Shown here: positions 11,049 through 22,455 of the stretch, piece after piece
Layout: each line of letters starts with the position of its first letter
Numbering within the stretch: the first letter of the stretch is position 1
Assembly (NCBI GenBank): GCA_028752905.1
Contig: JAQNBH010000002.1
Span: 20,347,559 to 20,411,558 of the forward strand
Direction of reading: 5' to 3'
DNA from: Cladorhizidae sp. MBARI D1340-BT2
Lineage: Eukaryota > Porifera > Demospongiae > Poecilosclerida > Cladorhizidae
Length of the DNA: 64,000 bases
The notes under the pieces: model-generated
The model's input: the letters and a program-made list of their open reading frames with translations, nothing else
What the model was told of the DNA's origin: nothing
The model's database searches: none
Program-made: the position numbers and the translations under genes

Positions 11049-11150
11049 GGATAGATACATTAGAAATGAATGGAAGGCATTATTTGGCAAGCTCAGGTGT
11101 GTTAACAATTAATTTTAGCATGATTTCCTATAACATGACAAAACTTGTAA
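11049..11150 (+). repeat. Unfilled copy of the piggyBac-1 target repeat
   Basis: This segment matches the two flanks of piggyBac-1. GATAGATRCATTAGAAATGA, then TGGAAGGCA, then ATTTGGCAAGCTCAGGTGTG is followed by a single TTAA at 11102-11105 and ACAATTAMTTTTAG. At 43785-43854 and 46332 onward the same sequence is split at that TTAA by the element. It therefore shows the pre-insertion state of a related repeat copy. Confidence 0.8.
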
Positions 11151-11225
11151 GATACCAAGCAGACCATCACTTATTTTTGCTTATAATATCAGCTACTCCA
11201 ACTCAATTCCATCAGCTGTGTGCAT

Positions 11226-11265
11226 TGACATCAGCTCCAACATATATATGTTGGAGCTGATGTCA
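11226..11265. repeat. 40-bp perfect palindrome
   Basis: The left arm TGACATCAGCTCCAACATAT is followed immediately by its exact reverse complement, with no spacer and no mismatch. The centre is ATAT alternation. It is not flanked by any element end that I recognise. Confidence 0.95.
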
Positions 11266-12045
11266 TACTAGAATATGTGCCATCACTTGAAATAACTGGA
11301 TTTAATAAGGAAAGGAATGGTCAGCAATGCCTGAGTATTGTATCTATGCACCAGTTTGTTTTCCACTGTCAGCACCTAGAATTTTTTCTTGGGCTCAAAA
11401 GAGAGTGTGGGTATTTTAATATTTGCCTTGTATATCATTATTGCAGGGGTTGTTCCTTGCACAAGGATGGTGCTACAATAAACTGTGATATCATGCAATT
11501 GGAATGGAATGGACCCTCACAAGTTCTGTTTTATTGTTAGTTCATAATCCTGGCATTACATATTTATGATGACATCATCAGCATCATACATAGGGTTTCA
11601 GCTGGGCATGGCAATGGCTAGGTATGGTGCCAGGGAAGTAGGTAGGAAAAGGCAATGATTATAGCAGTGCAATGTTCTTGATATTATCAAGCTGATGCAA
11701 TGTAGGATTTTTACTGGAGGAACTAATCTATCATATCAATCCCAGCATACACACCCCCCCCCCCCCACCCACCCCAAGCCCTTAGTGGGGTTGGACATAG
11801 CTAAACTTTGTTTTGCATTATGAACTAGACCTCAAAAAGCCTTACCTTTCCCCTTCAATTATTGTGACTCAGGCAGCTGGAGTAAGACTAGACAGACAGA
11901 CTACTCGTCATCCAACCACAATTCGCACGCATATCCCATTTCATGAAAAGCTTTACGTCTGTGAAGCCGACCGAATGTGAGAGAGAGAGAACTAACCCAC
12001 AGGACAAAACAAAACTGGAAACTCTAGCATTAGTTAGACTGCATT
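11266..12045. other. Unassigned sequence with C-tract
   Basis: No gene recognised. A polypyrimidine stretch with a run of about 14 C followed by CACCCACCCC lies at 11751-11775. Several short open stretches here lack any family similarity. Confidence 0.4.
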
Positions 12046-12233
12046 GCTCTAACGAGTGTCCGAGCTCTAGCAACCACTGATCTGTACTTCATTAATCACA
12101 TGCTGTTACTGTGATATGATTCAATTATTCTGTTCCTCGGCTCTAACGAGTGTCCGAGCTCTAGCAACCACTGATCTGTACTTCATTAATCACATGCTGT
12201 TACTGTGATATGATTCAATTGTTCTGTTCCTCG
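12046..12233. repeat. 2 x 94-bp tandem duplication
   Basis: A 94-bp unit starting GCTCTAACGAGTGTCCGAG occurs at 12046 and again at 12140, nearly identical (ATTATTC versus ATTGTTC near the end). It is a recent local duplication. Confidence 0.9.
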
Positions 12234-12379
12234 AGAGAGTCCATCACTATAAGTACTACAAACAATAAATGACAATGACTACTAGAAAACAACAACATGA
12301 ATTAACAGCAAAATAATGAATTACAAAGAGTTTGTTTAGGGATGACAATGGGGGGGGGGGGTGCCAAAGACATAGGACC

Positions 12380-12925
12380 CTAGGTGCCCAACATTAAGTA
12401 TTACCTCTTCTCCCACCATTTGAGCACATTCCAAATTACAATTCTGCCTACCCTATCCAACACCTCTTCCTTCGCCCCTGCTACTGATCTACCCAACATT
12501 ACCCTTCTTCAGTCTTCATTTCTCTATTCTACCACCCACTTTTCAGGCCCATGAAGGCACCCAATAATATTTCTCGATCACCTGCAAACTCCCTACAGTA
12601 CAACAAGAAAGCCACAACACCTTCATCACATAGCTCACATCTACCATCCCGGCACATAATACACCTCAACACCCAAGTGTTCTGCTGATTCCGTCCTTAA
12701 CCTAAATCTCAGCGTGTTACTGGATCTTTTTACATATCTTTCTTGCTGAAACTATTCTTTAGCTAGTTATACCACTTGAGACTTGATTTCTCTCCTACTT
12801 CTTCCCGCCACTCTTCCTTATGAACATCCCTTACACAATTCCTCCATGTTGCTGCACTTGAGCCAACTATGTCCAGTGCTCCTTCCCTCCAAACTTCCTT
12901 TTCAGCTCACAAAAGTCTACCTGGA
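12380..12925 (-). pseudogene. Non-LTR retrotransposon RT, C-terminal tail
   Basis: On the minus strand the sequence shows the end of a LINE-type ORF2. There is a helical segment WRNCVRDVHKEEWREEV followed by EKSSLKWY, then LRTESAEHLG, and in another frame the zinc-binding tail MCRDGRCELCDEG followed by FLLYC. This resembles the post-RT CCHC tail of I/CR1-type elements. Frameshifts and stops are frequent. A G-run (12351-12361) sits next to its end. The RT core itself is absent. Confidence 0.6.
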
Positions 12926-13869
12926 CAATTGCTTAACAGTGCCATAACTTTTTTACTATGCTATATTCACTCATTGTCTGCAACCACCATACAAATAAAT
13001 AATTATATAGCTTCATTGGAAGGTTGGATAACCATATGCCCAGCAACATAAATGCATTATGAAAGAGAAATGTGCATGTAGCAATGTGGCCGTGAGAAAA
13101 GTTTTGTTAAGGGTACATAAAGCAGCTTCCCTTGAAGATGGCTAGCACACTATACTCGTTCCTCAGGAAGTAATTTCCTCAGGAAGTGTTTTCTGCAGGT
13201 GTTCTCAGAATACTAAAGGCAGATCACGCAAAAGCTGTCAAGAACTTGTTAAAGTGATGGTTCGCAAATTTTTGGATAGATTATAGTGTTCAGTATGCTC
13301 TCCAACATTGGCAAATCCCTCCTCTATAGATATACAGTATGACCAATTGTCATTTCTATATGCAACACCTATGAAACCGCCCCTCTGTCCACAGAGAGCG
13401 GCAGTAACTACTCATGCTTACGTGTTCATCTGACATTTTGTTTAACCCACTTCTAGTTTGTGAGAATGAAATTCCAGTATCCTTTCCAGTCAGCTTTTGA
13501 CCATGCAGCCTGTTCACACTTATCTGTGAGGCCAGTTTTCTATCTTCAAATCTTCAAATCTGGTGCCATTTTCTCTCCCTTTCTCTCTGACAACCATCCC
13601 TGGAACATTCACATCCTTTACAGCATACATGTAGAAGTGAAAAGACATACTGACTGTACCACAGTTAACTCCTGCCACCTTGGGGAAAATGTATCATGCA
13701 ATAATCATAGTATCCAACAAACTTCACACACAAGGATAATCCTGATGATGGAATTGAAAATGGCAGTCTACAACCAACTATCATGATACAATATATATAT
13801 TACACACATAATTTGACTCTGATTTCCAATGTGGTAAAAAAAATACTCATTATATTTTTTGCCAACTTG
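12926..13869. other. Unassigned sequence
   Basis: No gene recognised. A tandem pair of CCTCAGGAAGT-like segments occurs near 13160-13190. Several short open stretches show no family features. Confidence 0.35.
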
Positions 13870-16290
13870 CATATGGAGAAGTGGTACTGGAGGAATACAA
13901 TTTTACTTGCACCATCTGAAAAGGCTGGACAAACTTTAACAGAGTTAGCAAAGCTTTATCAAGGATAAGTTGATGTCTGTACTCTTGAATGCGTTGCTTT
14001 AAAGGCCTGCGGTTCTAGGTACAATATTTGCTGCTTCATAAATGACGTTAAAAGCAAATCCATATTCTTTCCACCTGGAAAGGAGGTTGAAATTTGGGGT
14101 AAATGGAGATACCAACCCACTACTGCATGTGGGAAAATCTATTCAAGCACACCTTCCATTGCCCAACAACAAAGATGAGAGCATAGAGAAATACACACTC
14201 TTCTTCGGCCACCACATGTTACATGATAAACTTCTCCAAAGACCCAAACTGAGGTATTATATACTAGACAGCCTCCTACCAATTGGAATAGATTTAAATG
14301 TTGCGACAATGTACCAGCATCCTCAGAGAGAAGCACCCCAGATAGTATCAGAATTGGAACTACATGATGCTGAATTGTACGATGATTGATTGAACAGATA
14401 ACTGGGAAAGCAGACAAGCAGCAGCACTCCACATGCATGGCCCACCAGGTGTGCATGCTTATGCCTGGCATCAGCTTTGGTCATCATTCAAATACTGTAT
14501 CTACTGAGGCCTGGTAGCAGTGGCCCATCGATTTGCTATATACCACAGATGGACATATGAACTGACTGCACTTGTATTTTGCTGCTTTATACCACTCAAA
14601 ACCCCAAGGGGTCTGACCCATTATATTGGTGAAGTATCTAGAAGGATCATGAGGAAAAAAATCCTAAAGACTATTGATGACGAAATAAAATCATCTGCTG
14701 GGCAATTGCAGGCATGTGCTGGACATAAGCAGGTTGTGAGGCTGCTGTTCATGAGATAAAAAAGACCTACTCCCATGATAATACCCAGAGGCTGTTTTGT
14801 GTGTTGATGCAACTAGTGTAATCATCATGGCCAAGCAGCTCTTCACATTATTACAGAAGAAAGGAGGAATTCAACAAAGGAAATCACGCAGGGCGATTCT
14901 TTGGCAATGGCAATGTATGCATTGATTGCAACTCCATTGATTTGCAAACTCAAACAAGACAAACCTAATGTGAAGCAAGTCTGATTTGATGATGTTACAG
15001 CAGCTGCTGGGAAATCGAGAGCATTACTGCAATGGTGAGGAACACACCACAGCTATTGGCCCCGCTGTCTATGACACATCTAGTAGTGAAACCAGAACTC
15101 TTATGAAGCAGTATCAATATTCCGCAACAAAGATGTCCCAATACCCTCAAACGTTGGAGGCACCCTGCTGCTATGGGCACATCCTCTTTTGCAGAAGAAA
15201 ATGTTGCAAAATGAAGAAGTGAACGACTGAAATTTCGGCCCTTGCAACTCAACACTCAGCCAATCTCATGCAGCATTTTCCACTTTTGTTCATGATATCT
15301 TTGGGAATTTGATGCAAATCATCCATTGCAGAACTGTACTGCATTTAAACCCCTAGAACATATGAATACTACATAACAATTCATCCCAGTATTGGCTGGA
15401 CAACAGCCCAGAAGAAAGAAAGTTATTTTCCTCTTGCAGGCCTAATGATTACATCTGGAAAAAAATAAGTGCACCACTGATTGATAGAGATGATCAACCA
15501 AGGAAACACCTTCACCAAACTTCAACTTCAAATCCACCTCACCTTGAAATAATCTATTCTTCAAAGATAGTTCATGATCCTATGTAACAAGCAATTGATT
15601 TAGAAGGCTTGTTGAATATGGCTGACTACCTTTCCACTACAGGATCAAGGATTCAAGACAGAAATCCATAATGTTTTGAGTCTGCAGTATTGATGGATGC
15701 AAACCCTAGAACACATCACAAATTTTATGTGTATGCCATTCCCAACTAACCTACACAGTAACATGGCAGAGTAGTCATCATGAGACACACTGACATCTGG
15801 AATATCACAACCAATCGGTTCCGTGGAGTATGCCATGATGTGGAAACAGAGTCAGCATTATAGTAGGTGCAACCATCCCCTCAGTCAGTGAACAGACATG
15901 ATAATGCCAGAAATGGGTTTTCAACCAAATGCATCAACCACCACACCAGCATCCCAGCCACATACAGAAGGCATGAGTAGCAACAACAACAACAACAAAA
16001 AGAGATAGAGAACATTGGAATAGAATCCATGAAGGTGAGATGGCCTCATTCCCTCCTTTCATCTTTGTCACCACGTAAAATGTGGGCAGAGAAGCACACT
16101 GGTTTCTATAAGCATCCAGCTGACATGACTGCCAACAAAAATGCTCTTACAATAGCTACTTGTACTGCTTTGGCATGGATGAGATGCACAGTCACTCTTA
16201 ATCAGCAGCAGTCTTATGCATAAGGAAGAGTCATCATCTTCGCTTTCCACCCATAGACACCAGGTGTCACTATATAGACATATACGTAGC
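13870..16290 (+). pseudogene. Decayed reverse transcriptase element (RT with nuclease tail type)
   Basis: A plus-strand RT pseudogene with many stops and frameshifts. Clear segments in order are IPLKTPRGLTHYIGEVSRRI near 14596, then the finger motif CVDATSVIIMA (degenerate catalytic box near 14807), TQGDSLAMAMYALIATPLIC (about 14888-14955), KQV followed by a lost FADDA box seen as FDDVTAAAGKSRALLQW, and much later YRRHE and a C-terminal block MWAEKHTGFYKHPADM...WMRCTV. These motifs are typical of a reverse transcriptase family widespread in sponge and cnidarian genomes. The start is uncertain; similarity is convincing only from about 14520. The fragment at 62685-63600 belongs to a related subfamily. 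Confidence 0.65.
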
Positions 16291-17199
16291 ATGAGTGTTT
16301 TGTTTGCTTCTTGCACTCATTTCCATACGTAGGGAGGTTTTGTTTACCTTGTAGCAACTACAGACTTTCAATTTGTGACGTTATAACATGAATTACATAA
16401 TCTGAACATCTATGTAGACCTCTTTAGCAGCTATTTATCAGCACCACATGAAGCGCTAATGATAGGACTGATTTTGGAGGCTAATATTTATGACATGACC
16501 AAGCTTGGCCAATGGATAGAGCAGCATTTAAAGCCACCAAGCTAATGATGTCACTGCTGGTGATGTCATTGCTTGGAAGTAATCCTATGTTGTGACGTAT
16601 CATAAAACGGGAGAATTGGTTTGGCCAGCTTATGAAAACCATTCGCAAGGTAAGCTTGCTAACTATTGCTTATCTTAGGCAGCTATACAGAGATTTCCCT
16701 ACCTTTATTAATGTGTGACATTGACCACTCACTATTCCTATATAAACAGTATCTAACGAAGATGCTCTTCTGCAGATCTTCTCTGGGCTACTAAGTTCCC
16801 CAAAACAATAGTCCATGACAGACATCCTGTGAAAAAACACATGCTACAGATTGAGGAAGATGATTGTATGCTTCTTACTATTTCTTTACTATGTGTATTA
16901 TCTTGTTCATCAACAGCAGCAACAGAGCCAACAAATAACTGGCGGTGTTGCCACTCTCTGCACTGCTGAAGGGTTTCCTGCTCTTTCTTTGCATGTTCTG
17001 TATATATTTGTGGACATTTGCTTCTCAGAGCTTTCCTCTCTCTCCTTGTCACTGTGCAGGTGCTCTCTGTATTTCCCTAAGATAATCTAGATGGGACTGT
17101 TGTCTTTCTGTCAGCCTTTGTTCCCACTGGTGAAAGCTCCCTCCTCTGTTGATCACATTTCTTCTGCTGTTTTATGTGGGGACACGCTAGACTGTTCTG
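16291..17199. other. Unassigned sequence
   Basis: No gene recognised. A short inverted pair CTGATGTCA-like / TGATGTCATTGC occurs near 16540-16575. The rest is unassigned. Confidence 0.35.
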
Positions 17200-17430
17200 G
17201 CTCTTCCAGCTAGGGAGGACCTTGAGTAGCAGTGGGGTTTTCTGAAGGCTAGGGCTGTTTCTTGTAAGATTGTGCTAAACTGTGTGTCTGGTTCTTCCCG
17301 CTAGGTACATAGGAGCTTGAGTAGCAGAATAGTTCAATGAAGGTTGGAGCTGGGTCCTGTAAGATTATGCTCAACTATGCTGCTGGTTCTTCTAGCTAGG
17401 GAGGAGCTTGAGTAGCAGCGAGGCTCACTA
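17200..17430. repeat. ~85-90 bp imperfect tandem repeat
   Basis: Three diverged units each contain GAGCTTGAGTAGCAG (or ACCTTGAGTAGCAG), a GAAGGYT block, TGTAAGATT-TGCT and a CTGGTTCTTC block ending CTAGG. The copy number is about 2.6. Confidence 0.7.
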
Positions 17431-17487
17431 AAGGCTGTGTGAATAACCAAAAACAATTTTTGTGCATGCACATCAACAGACACCTTC

Positions 17488-17647
17488 CCTGATATAAACT
17501 CTGCATACATATGTACATACAAGCACTCCAAACACTAACTCTGCATACATATGTACATACAAGCACTCAAAACACTTACTCTGCATACATATGTACATAC
17601 AACAAGCACTCTTCAAACACTTACTCTGCATACATATGTACATACAA
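17488..17647. repeat. ~40-45 bp minisatellite, left part
   Basis: Four units of CTCTGCATACATATGTACAT followed by ACAAGCACTC and AAACACTTA. The array is interrupted at 17648 by hAT-C and resumes after it. Confidence 0.9.
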
Positions 17648-19306
17648 CAGTGGCGGGAAAAACAGGGGGGCAGGGGGGGCTCTGGCCCCCCCCCAATGTT
17701 TATCCTGGGGGACTAACCCCCCCCCCCCCCCCCCCCCCCCCATTTTTTGTCAATGTCGACATGTTTAGTTTGATCATTCACGAACTGCCTTGTGTAATTA
17801 CAGATAGAACTTTGCAAGTTATGTAGGCAGACTGCAAAGAAAATAGACTAGATACACTAGATGTTCATGGTTTAATTAGTGTACTGAGGTGCCTCTATGT
17901 ACTGACTTGTGCACGTTATTATAATTTAACTATAATCCATTAGTGCACTGAGGCGGCTACACTGCCACTTGACTTGTGCATATTATAATGCCAATTAACC
18001 AACTTGCAAGCTCAGCATCTAGACCACATGGGCATATAGCATTATAACCAGCTACATTATTATCTAGATACCAAGTTGATTTTTAGGCCCATACTGATAG
18101 CTACATTATGCCTAAGCGACAAGCCTCTCTGAAAAGTTGGTCCAGTAAGCTAGAAAATGAGGAACTGGAAGATAGTTCAGAAGCCAGTGATTGTGATGAA
18201 TCTGAAGCAATGGTTGTCCTTGGCAGTAATCAAAAAGGAGATGCTCAACATGGAAGTCCAGAAAATTGAGAACAGCATTCAAGTGAGATAAACTCAAACA
18301 CTCCTATCTTACCAACCCCTAATTATGCTGAAACTTCAAATCAGTGCATGTCACAATGTTCGATGCATCAATCAGTTGATAAGCCAACACTAGCACTATT
18401 AGTATCTAAACCGAGAAATTTTCAACCAAAGTGGTATAAAAAGTTTCCTTGGCTTAGTATATATTTGCATTACACAAAAGAAAGTATTTTGTCTTTATTG
18501 TCGTTATAGCAACAAGCATGGTTTACTTTCATTCAGTAAAATGGGGGACAGTGCTTTTACTAAATCAGGATTCCAGAATTGGAAAAAAGCCTTGGAAAAG
18601 TTCAGAGGACATGAAGTTTCGCATACTCGTAGAGAAGCAAAATTAAAATGGATAGCTCGTAGGATGCCAACAATTGCGAGCCAGCTGAGCTGCCACATGC
18701 AACAACTTCAGCAAACCCGAAGAGAAGGACTGCTAATGCAGTTAAAAGGCTCAAGATATCTTACTCGTCAAGCAATAGCTATAAGAGGCCATACTGAATC
18801 AGAAGGTAACTTACAACACCTTCTGCTGGTTTTGAGTGAGAATAATGAAGCTATAAAAAACTGGATCAAAGGGAACCGATTCACTAGTCATCAGTCAGTA
18901 ATGAATCTATTCTAGGGCAGACACTACTTCGAACCCCTTTAAAGAAAATGAAAAAGACTGAACCATTATGGTTCTCAGTAATAACTGATGAGGCAACCGA
19001 TGTTATGAACAGTGAACAGCTCAATTTGTGGGTGAATACTGACTATGAAGTACGAGAAGATTCAATTGGCTTATTTAGGGTTTTTTAGAAGCTTTCCTTG
19101 AAGTGTTATATTTATCTTTGTACACATAATCATGCAAACAATACGCCATTGAGTCCTTTAAATTAAATTTGTCAGTTGAGTGAGAATCCGGGAGGAAGTA
19201 TAATTGTTCCACAAATTAGCTGGTATATATGGCTAGACAAGGCGGGCATAGTCCAGCAAAATTTATGCATGGCCCCCCCACTTTTCGTCTCCTGTCTCCT
19301 CCCCTG
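17648..19306 (+). mobile_element. hAT element C inside a minisatellite
   Basis: Terminal sequences are CAGTGGCGGGAAAAAC at the left and, inverted, CAGGGGAGGAGAC at the right. They share a hAT-type CAGKGGMGG start. The same minisatellite lies on both sides. The 8-bp target duplication expected for hAT is only weakly visible (ACATACAA versus TTAACAAA), perhaps because the repeats have since changed. The interior carries the N-terminal half of a TTF-type transposase and then stops short, so this is an internally deleted copy. A C-run of about 27 bases sits at 17716-17742. Confidence 0.7.
18108..19090 (+). pseudogene. hAT-C transposase, N-terminal half
   Basis: Starts at ATG 18108 (MPKRQASLKSW), with an acidic serine-rich leader, then a TTF-type zinc-finger region (WYKKFPWLSI...HYTKESI) that changes frame around 18490. 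It then runs FSKMGDSAFTKSGFQNWKKA, SHTRREAKLKW, QQTRREGLLMQLKG, AIAIRGHTESEGNLQHLL and IKNWIKGNRFTSHQSV. After another shift comes LWFSVITDEATDV, the first catalytic aspartate block. This is the standard order of ZMYM1/TTF hAT transposases, but the second half with the dimerisation domain is missing. A stop after HGSPEN and frame changes make it non-functional. Confidence 0.85.
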
Positions 19307-19361
19307 TTAACAAACACTCTTCAAACACTTACTCTGCATACATATTTACATACAAGCACTT
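19307..19361. repeat. ~40-45 bp minisatellite, right remnant
   Basis: One unit-length remnant (AAACACTCTTCAAACACTTA then CTCTGCATACATATTTACAT) of the array at 17488-17647. It shows that hAT-C lies inside the array. Confidence 0.85.
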
Positions 19362-20477
19362 TTTGCCTTGGCATCAAAGTACATAGTTAAAAAAAAATTT
19401 ATTAAAGTGTGTAGTCGTATATTTCCTCTCTCGCCTCATCATATGACAAGATCTTGGCTGCTTTCAGTCCCTTTCCCAAAGCTGTCAGGCTAGTGGTGGC
19501 CTTTTCGAATCAGATTGGCTGCAAGAATTCCCAGATCATGCATAAAGCAAGCTCAACTATCTGCGCTACGTTGAACAAGCTCAGATATGCCCACTGAATC
19601 TTTGAGGGGTGCCACCTGGTTGAGCTGCTTTCAGGTTCTTGCCAAGATTGCCTATCGCAGAACCTACGGACAACTGTTCATCTGCTTCAGATGACATGGG
19701 CAGAAGCGGCATATCAGCAGGATGGATGACTACATTTCAATTGACCACATCAAACAGTTGTTCTCGGGCATGAGCAACTCAACTGAAAGACATGGACAAA
19801 GTGCTCTCCTTTCATTGCTGTCATACATGGTCACTCCTGCCGGCCGTACAGATGTCAACTGAGGAAAACCTGATTATCTTCTACATGAGATATTTGGAGT
19901 GTCAGTCTTTACTCATGTATGACCAGGGAATGGGCATGGCCACCATCGAGTTGGTGAAGCTGCCAAAGAGGGAGGTGTCTTTAGCTTGTTCGACATATCA
20001 TGGTGCTTGGTTGGGAGGCAAAGAAAACCATCAAGTGGATCGATCCTTACTTGCCGATGCGACCTGATTTTGAAGGCTCGTTCTCCATGCTGATTGATCT
20101 GTACAAGGAGAAGCACAGAGCCAGTGAGGCTTTGGTTGGGTTGGGTTGCCTCACCAGGCTCACAGTGGGGTGGGGGTGGGTGGTGGGTGTGGGGAGCTTA
20201 TATCGGTGGGTGAGGTTAAGTGTGTGAGTGAGGGAGGGTAGTAGTTGGGAGGGTAGGCTGGGTGAGGGTACAGTATGTGTATGGTTGTGGTTGTTGATGG
20301 GGGGAGGTTGGTAAGGGGAGATTATGTATGAGGAGGAGGCTATGTGTGTGCAGGAGGACATGTACATGTATGCAGGGAGTGTGGGGAGGAGGAGGGGGGA
20401 GAGAACATCCGTGGAAGGGGAAGAAGCAAGGATTGTAGGTGTGGATCTTCAGGTTGAGGGAATTTAGCCCCAAATAC
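19362..20477. other. Unassigned sequence and G-rich tract
   Basis: No gene recognised. Scattered open stretches, for example the one reading MGMATIELVKLPKREVSL near 19930, look protein-like but are broken and unassignable. From about 20160 to 20400 the plus strand is markedly G-rich (GGGTGGGTGGTGGGTGTGGG), which could form G-quadruplexes, and it borders the 32-bp minisatellite. Confidence 0.4.
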
Positions 20478-21798
20478 AGGACACAGAGAACATGTAGAGT
20501 AAGAATGCATGGACATGCAGAACATGTAAGATAGGAATGCATGGACAAGCAAAACATGTAAAGTAGGAATGCATGGACATGCAGAACATGTAGAGTAGAG
20601 TGAATGGACACACAGAACATGTAGAGTAGGAATGCATGGACACACACAACATGTAGAGTAGGAATGCATGGACATACACAACATGTAGAGTAGGAATGCA
20701 TGGATACACACAACATGTAGAGTAGGAATGCATGGACACACAGATCATGTAGAGTAGGAATGCATGGACACACAGAACATGTAGAGTAGGAATGCATGGA
20801 CACACACAACATGTAGAGTAGAATGCATGGACATGCAGAACATGAAGAGTAGGAATGCATGGACACTCAGAACATGTAGAGTAGGAATGCATGGACACTC
20901 AGAACATGTAGAGTAGGAATGCATGGACACACACAACATGTAGAGTAGGAATGCATGGACACACAGAACATGTAGAGTAGGAATGCATGGACACAGAACA
21001 TGTAGAGTAGGAATGCATGGACACACAGAACATGTAGAGTAGGAATGCATGGACACACAGAACATGTAGAGTAGGAATGCATGGACACACAGAACATGGA
21101 GAGTAGGAATGCATGGACACACAGAACATGTAGAGTAGGAATGCATGGACACACAGAACATGTAGAGTAGGAATGCATGGACACACAGAACATGTAGAGT
21201 AGGAATGCATGGACACACAGAACATGTAGAGTAGGAATGCATGGACACACACAACATGTAGAGCAGGAATGCATGGACACACACCACATGTAGAGTAGGA
21301 ATGCATGGAGACACAGATCATATAGAGTAGGAATACATGGACACACACAACATGTAGAGTAGAAATGCATGGACACACAGAACATGTAGTATGGACACTC
21401 AGAACATGTAGAGTAGGAATGCATGGACACTCGGAACATTAGGAATGCATGGACACACAGAACATGGCGAGTAGAATGCATGGACACATGGACCATGTAG
21501 AGTAGGAATGCATGGACACTCAGAACATTAGGAATGCATGGACACACAGAACATGGCGAGTAGAATGCATGGACACAAGGAACATGTAGAGTAGGAATGC
21601 ATGGACACACAGAACATGTAGAGTAGGAATGCATGGACACACAGAACATGTAGAGTAGGAATGCATGGACACACAGAACATGTAGAGTAGGAATGCATGG
21701 ACACACAGAACATGTAGAGTAGGAATGCATGGACACACACAACATGTAGAGTAGGAATGCATGGACACACAGAACATGTAGAGTAGGAATGCATGGAC
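20478..21798. repeat. 32-bp minisatellite array A
   Basis: About 41 units of CATGGACACACAGAACATGT plus AGAGTAGGAATG. Common variants are ACACACAACATG, ACATGCAGAACATG and ACACTCAGAACATG, plus shortened units such as AACATGTAGTATGGACAC. The 32-bp period and absence of stops make long spurious open frames on the minus strand. Confidence 0.97.
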
Positions 21799-22455
21799 CA
21801 AGCCCGTAGCCAGGGGGGGTCAAGAACCCCCCCACTGGCTGTGAGGTCCACCCTTTCAGTTGGGTCCACCCTTTTAATTGGGTCCACCCTTTTAATTGGG
21901 TCCACTTTTCCAATTGGGTCCACACTTGCTTTCACAAAGCTACTTAATTAAAGAATTACACATAGCTACAATGGTGTTAACCACATCATGGAGTACATCT
22001 ACAATGAATTTGTGTTGGTTAATTTGTGGTTTGTTAAAAGTCATTTAACTCTTACACTGCCGTTTGTCACGGCGTTTGTGACACAACAATCCACCCCATG
22101 GGTGGTGTGTCACAGCATCTGTGACATGATATTTCTTGTTGCATAGCTCCGTGGATTGTCTGTTTTATAGTCTGTACTTACTAGGTAAGGTTGATGGGTT
22201 TATAATCAAACTTGGGAATTCATCACCATCTCTATGAATAACATAAAATAAAATAAACAGGCGTTTTATTTCTGGTTCATTGCCAGATGCAAATAAGAAA
22301 CATGGTATGTATTTTTATCCAAAACAAACACAAATATGGATCTGCAGGCAGTATTGGAGGCTCTTTCTGATATTGAGAATGACTTTGAAAGTGACAGTGA
22401 ACTGGATGATGTGGAAGAAATGAACTAGATGATATTGGAAGAAGATGAACTATAT

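Noticed and set aside
20464..21925. Long minus-strand frames (up to 352 codons) rich in cysteine and histidine
   Set aside because: They are the 32-bp minisatellite read in rotating frames; there is no start, domain or codon bias independent of the repeat.
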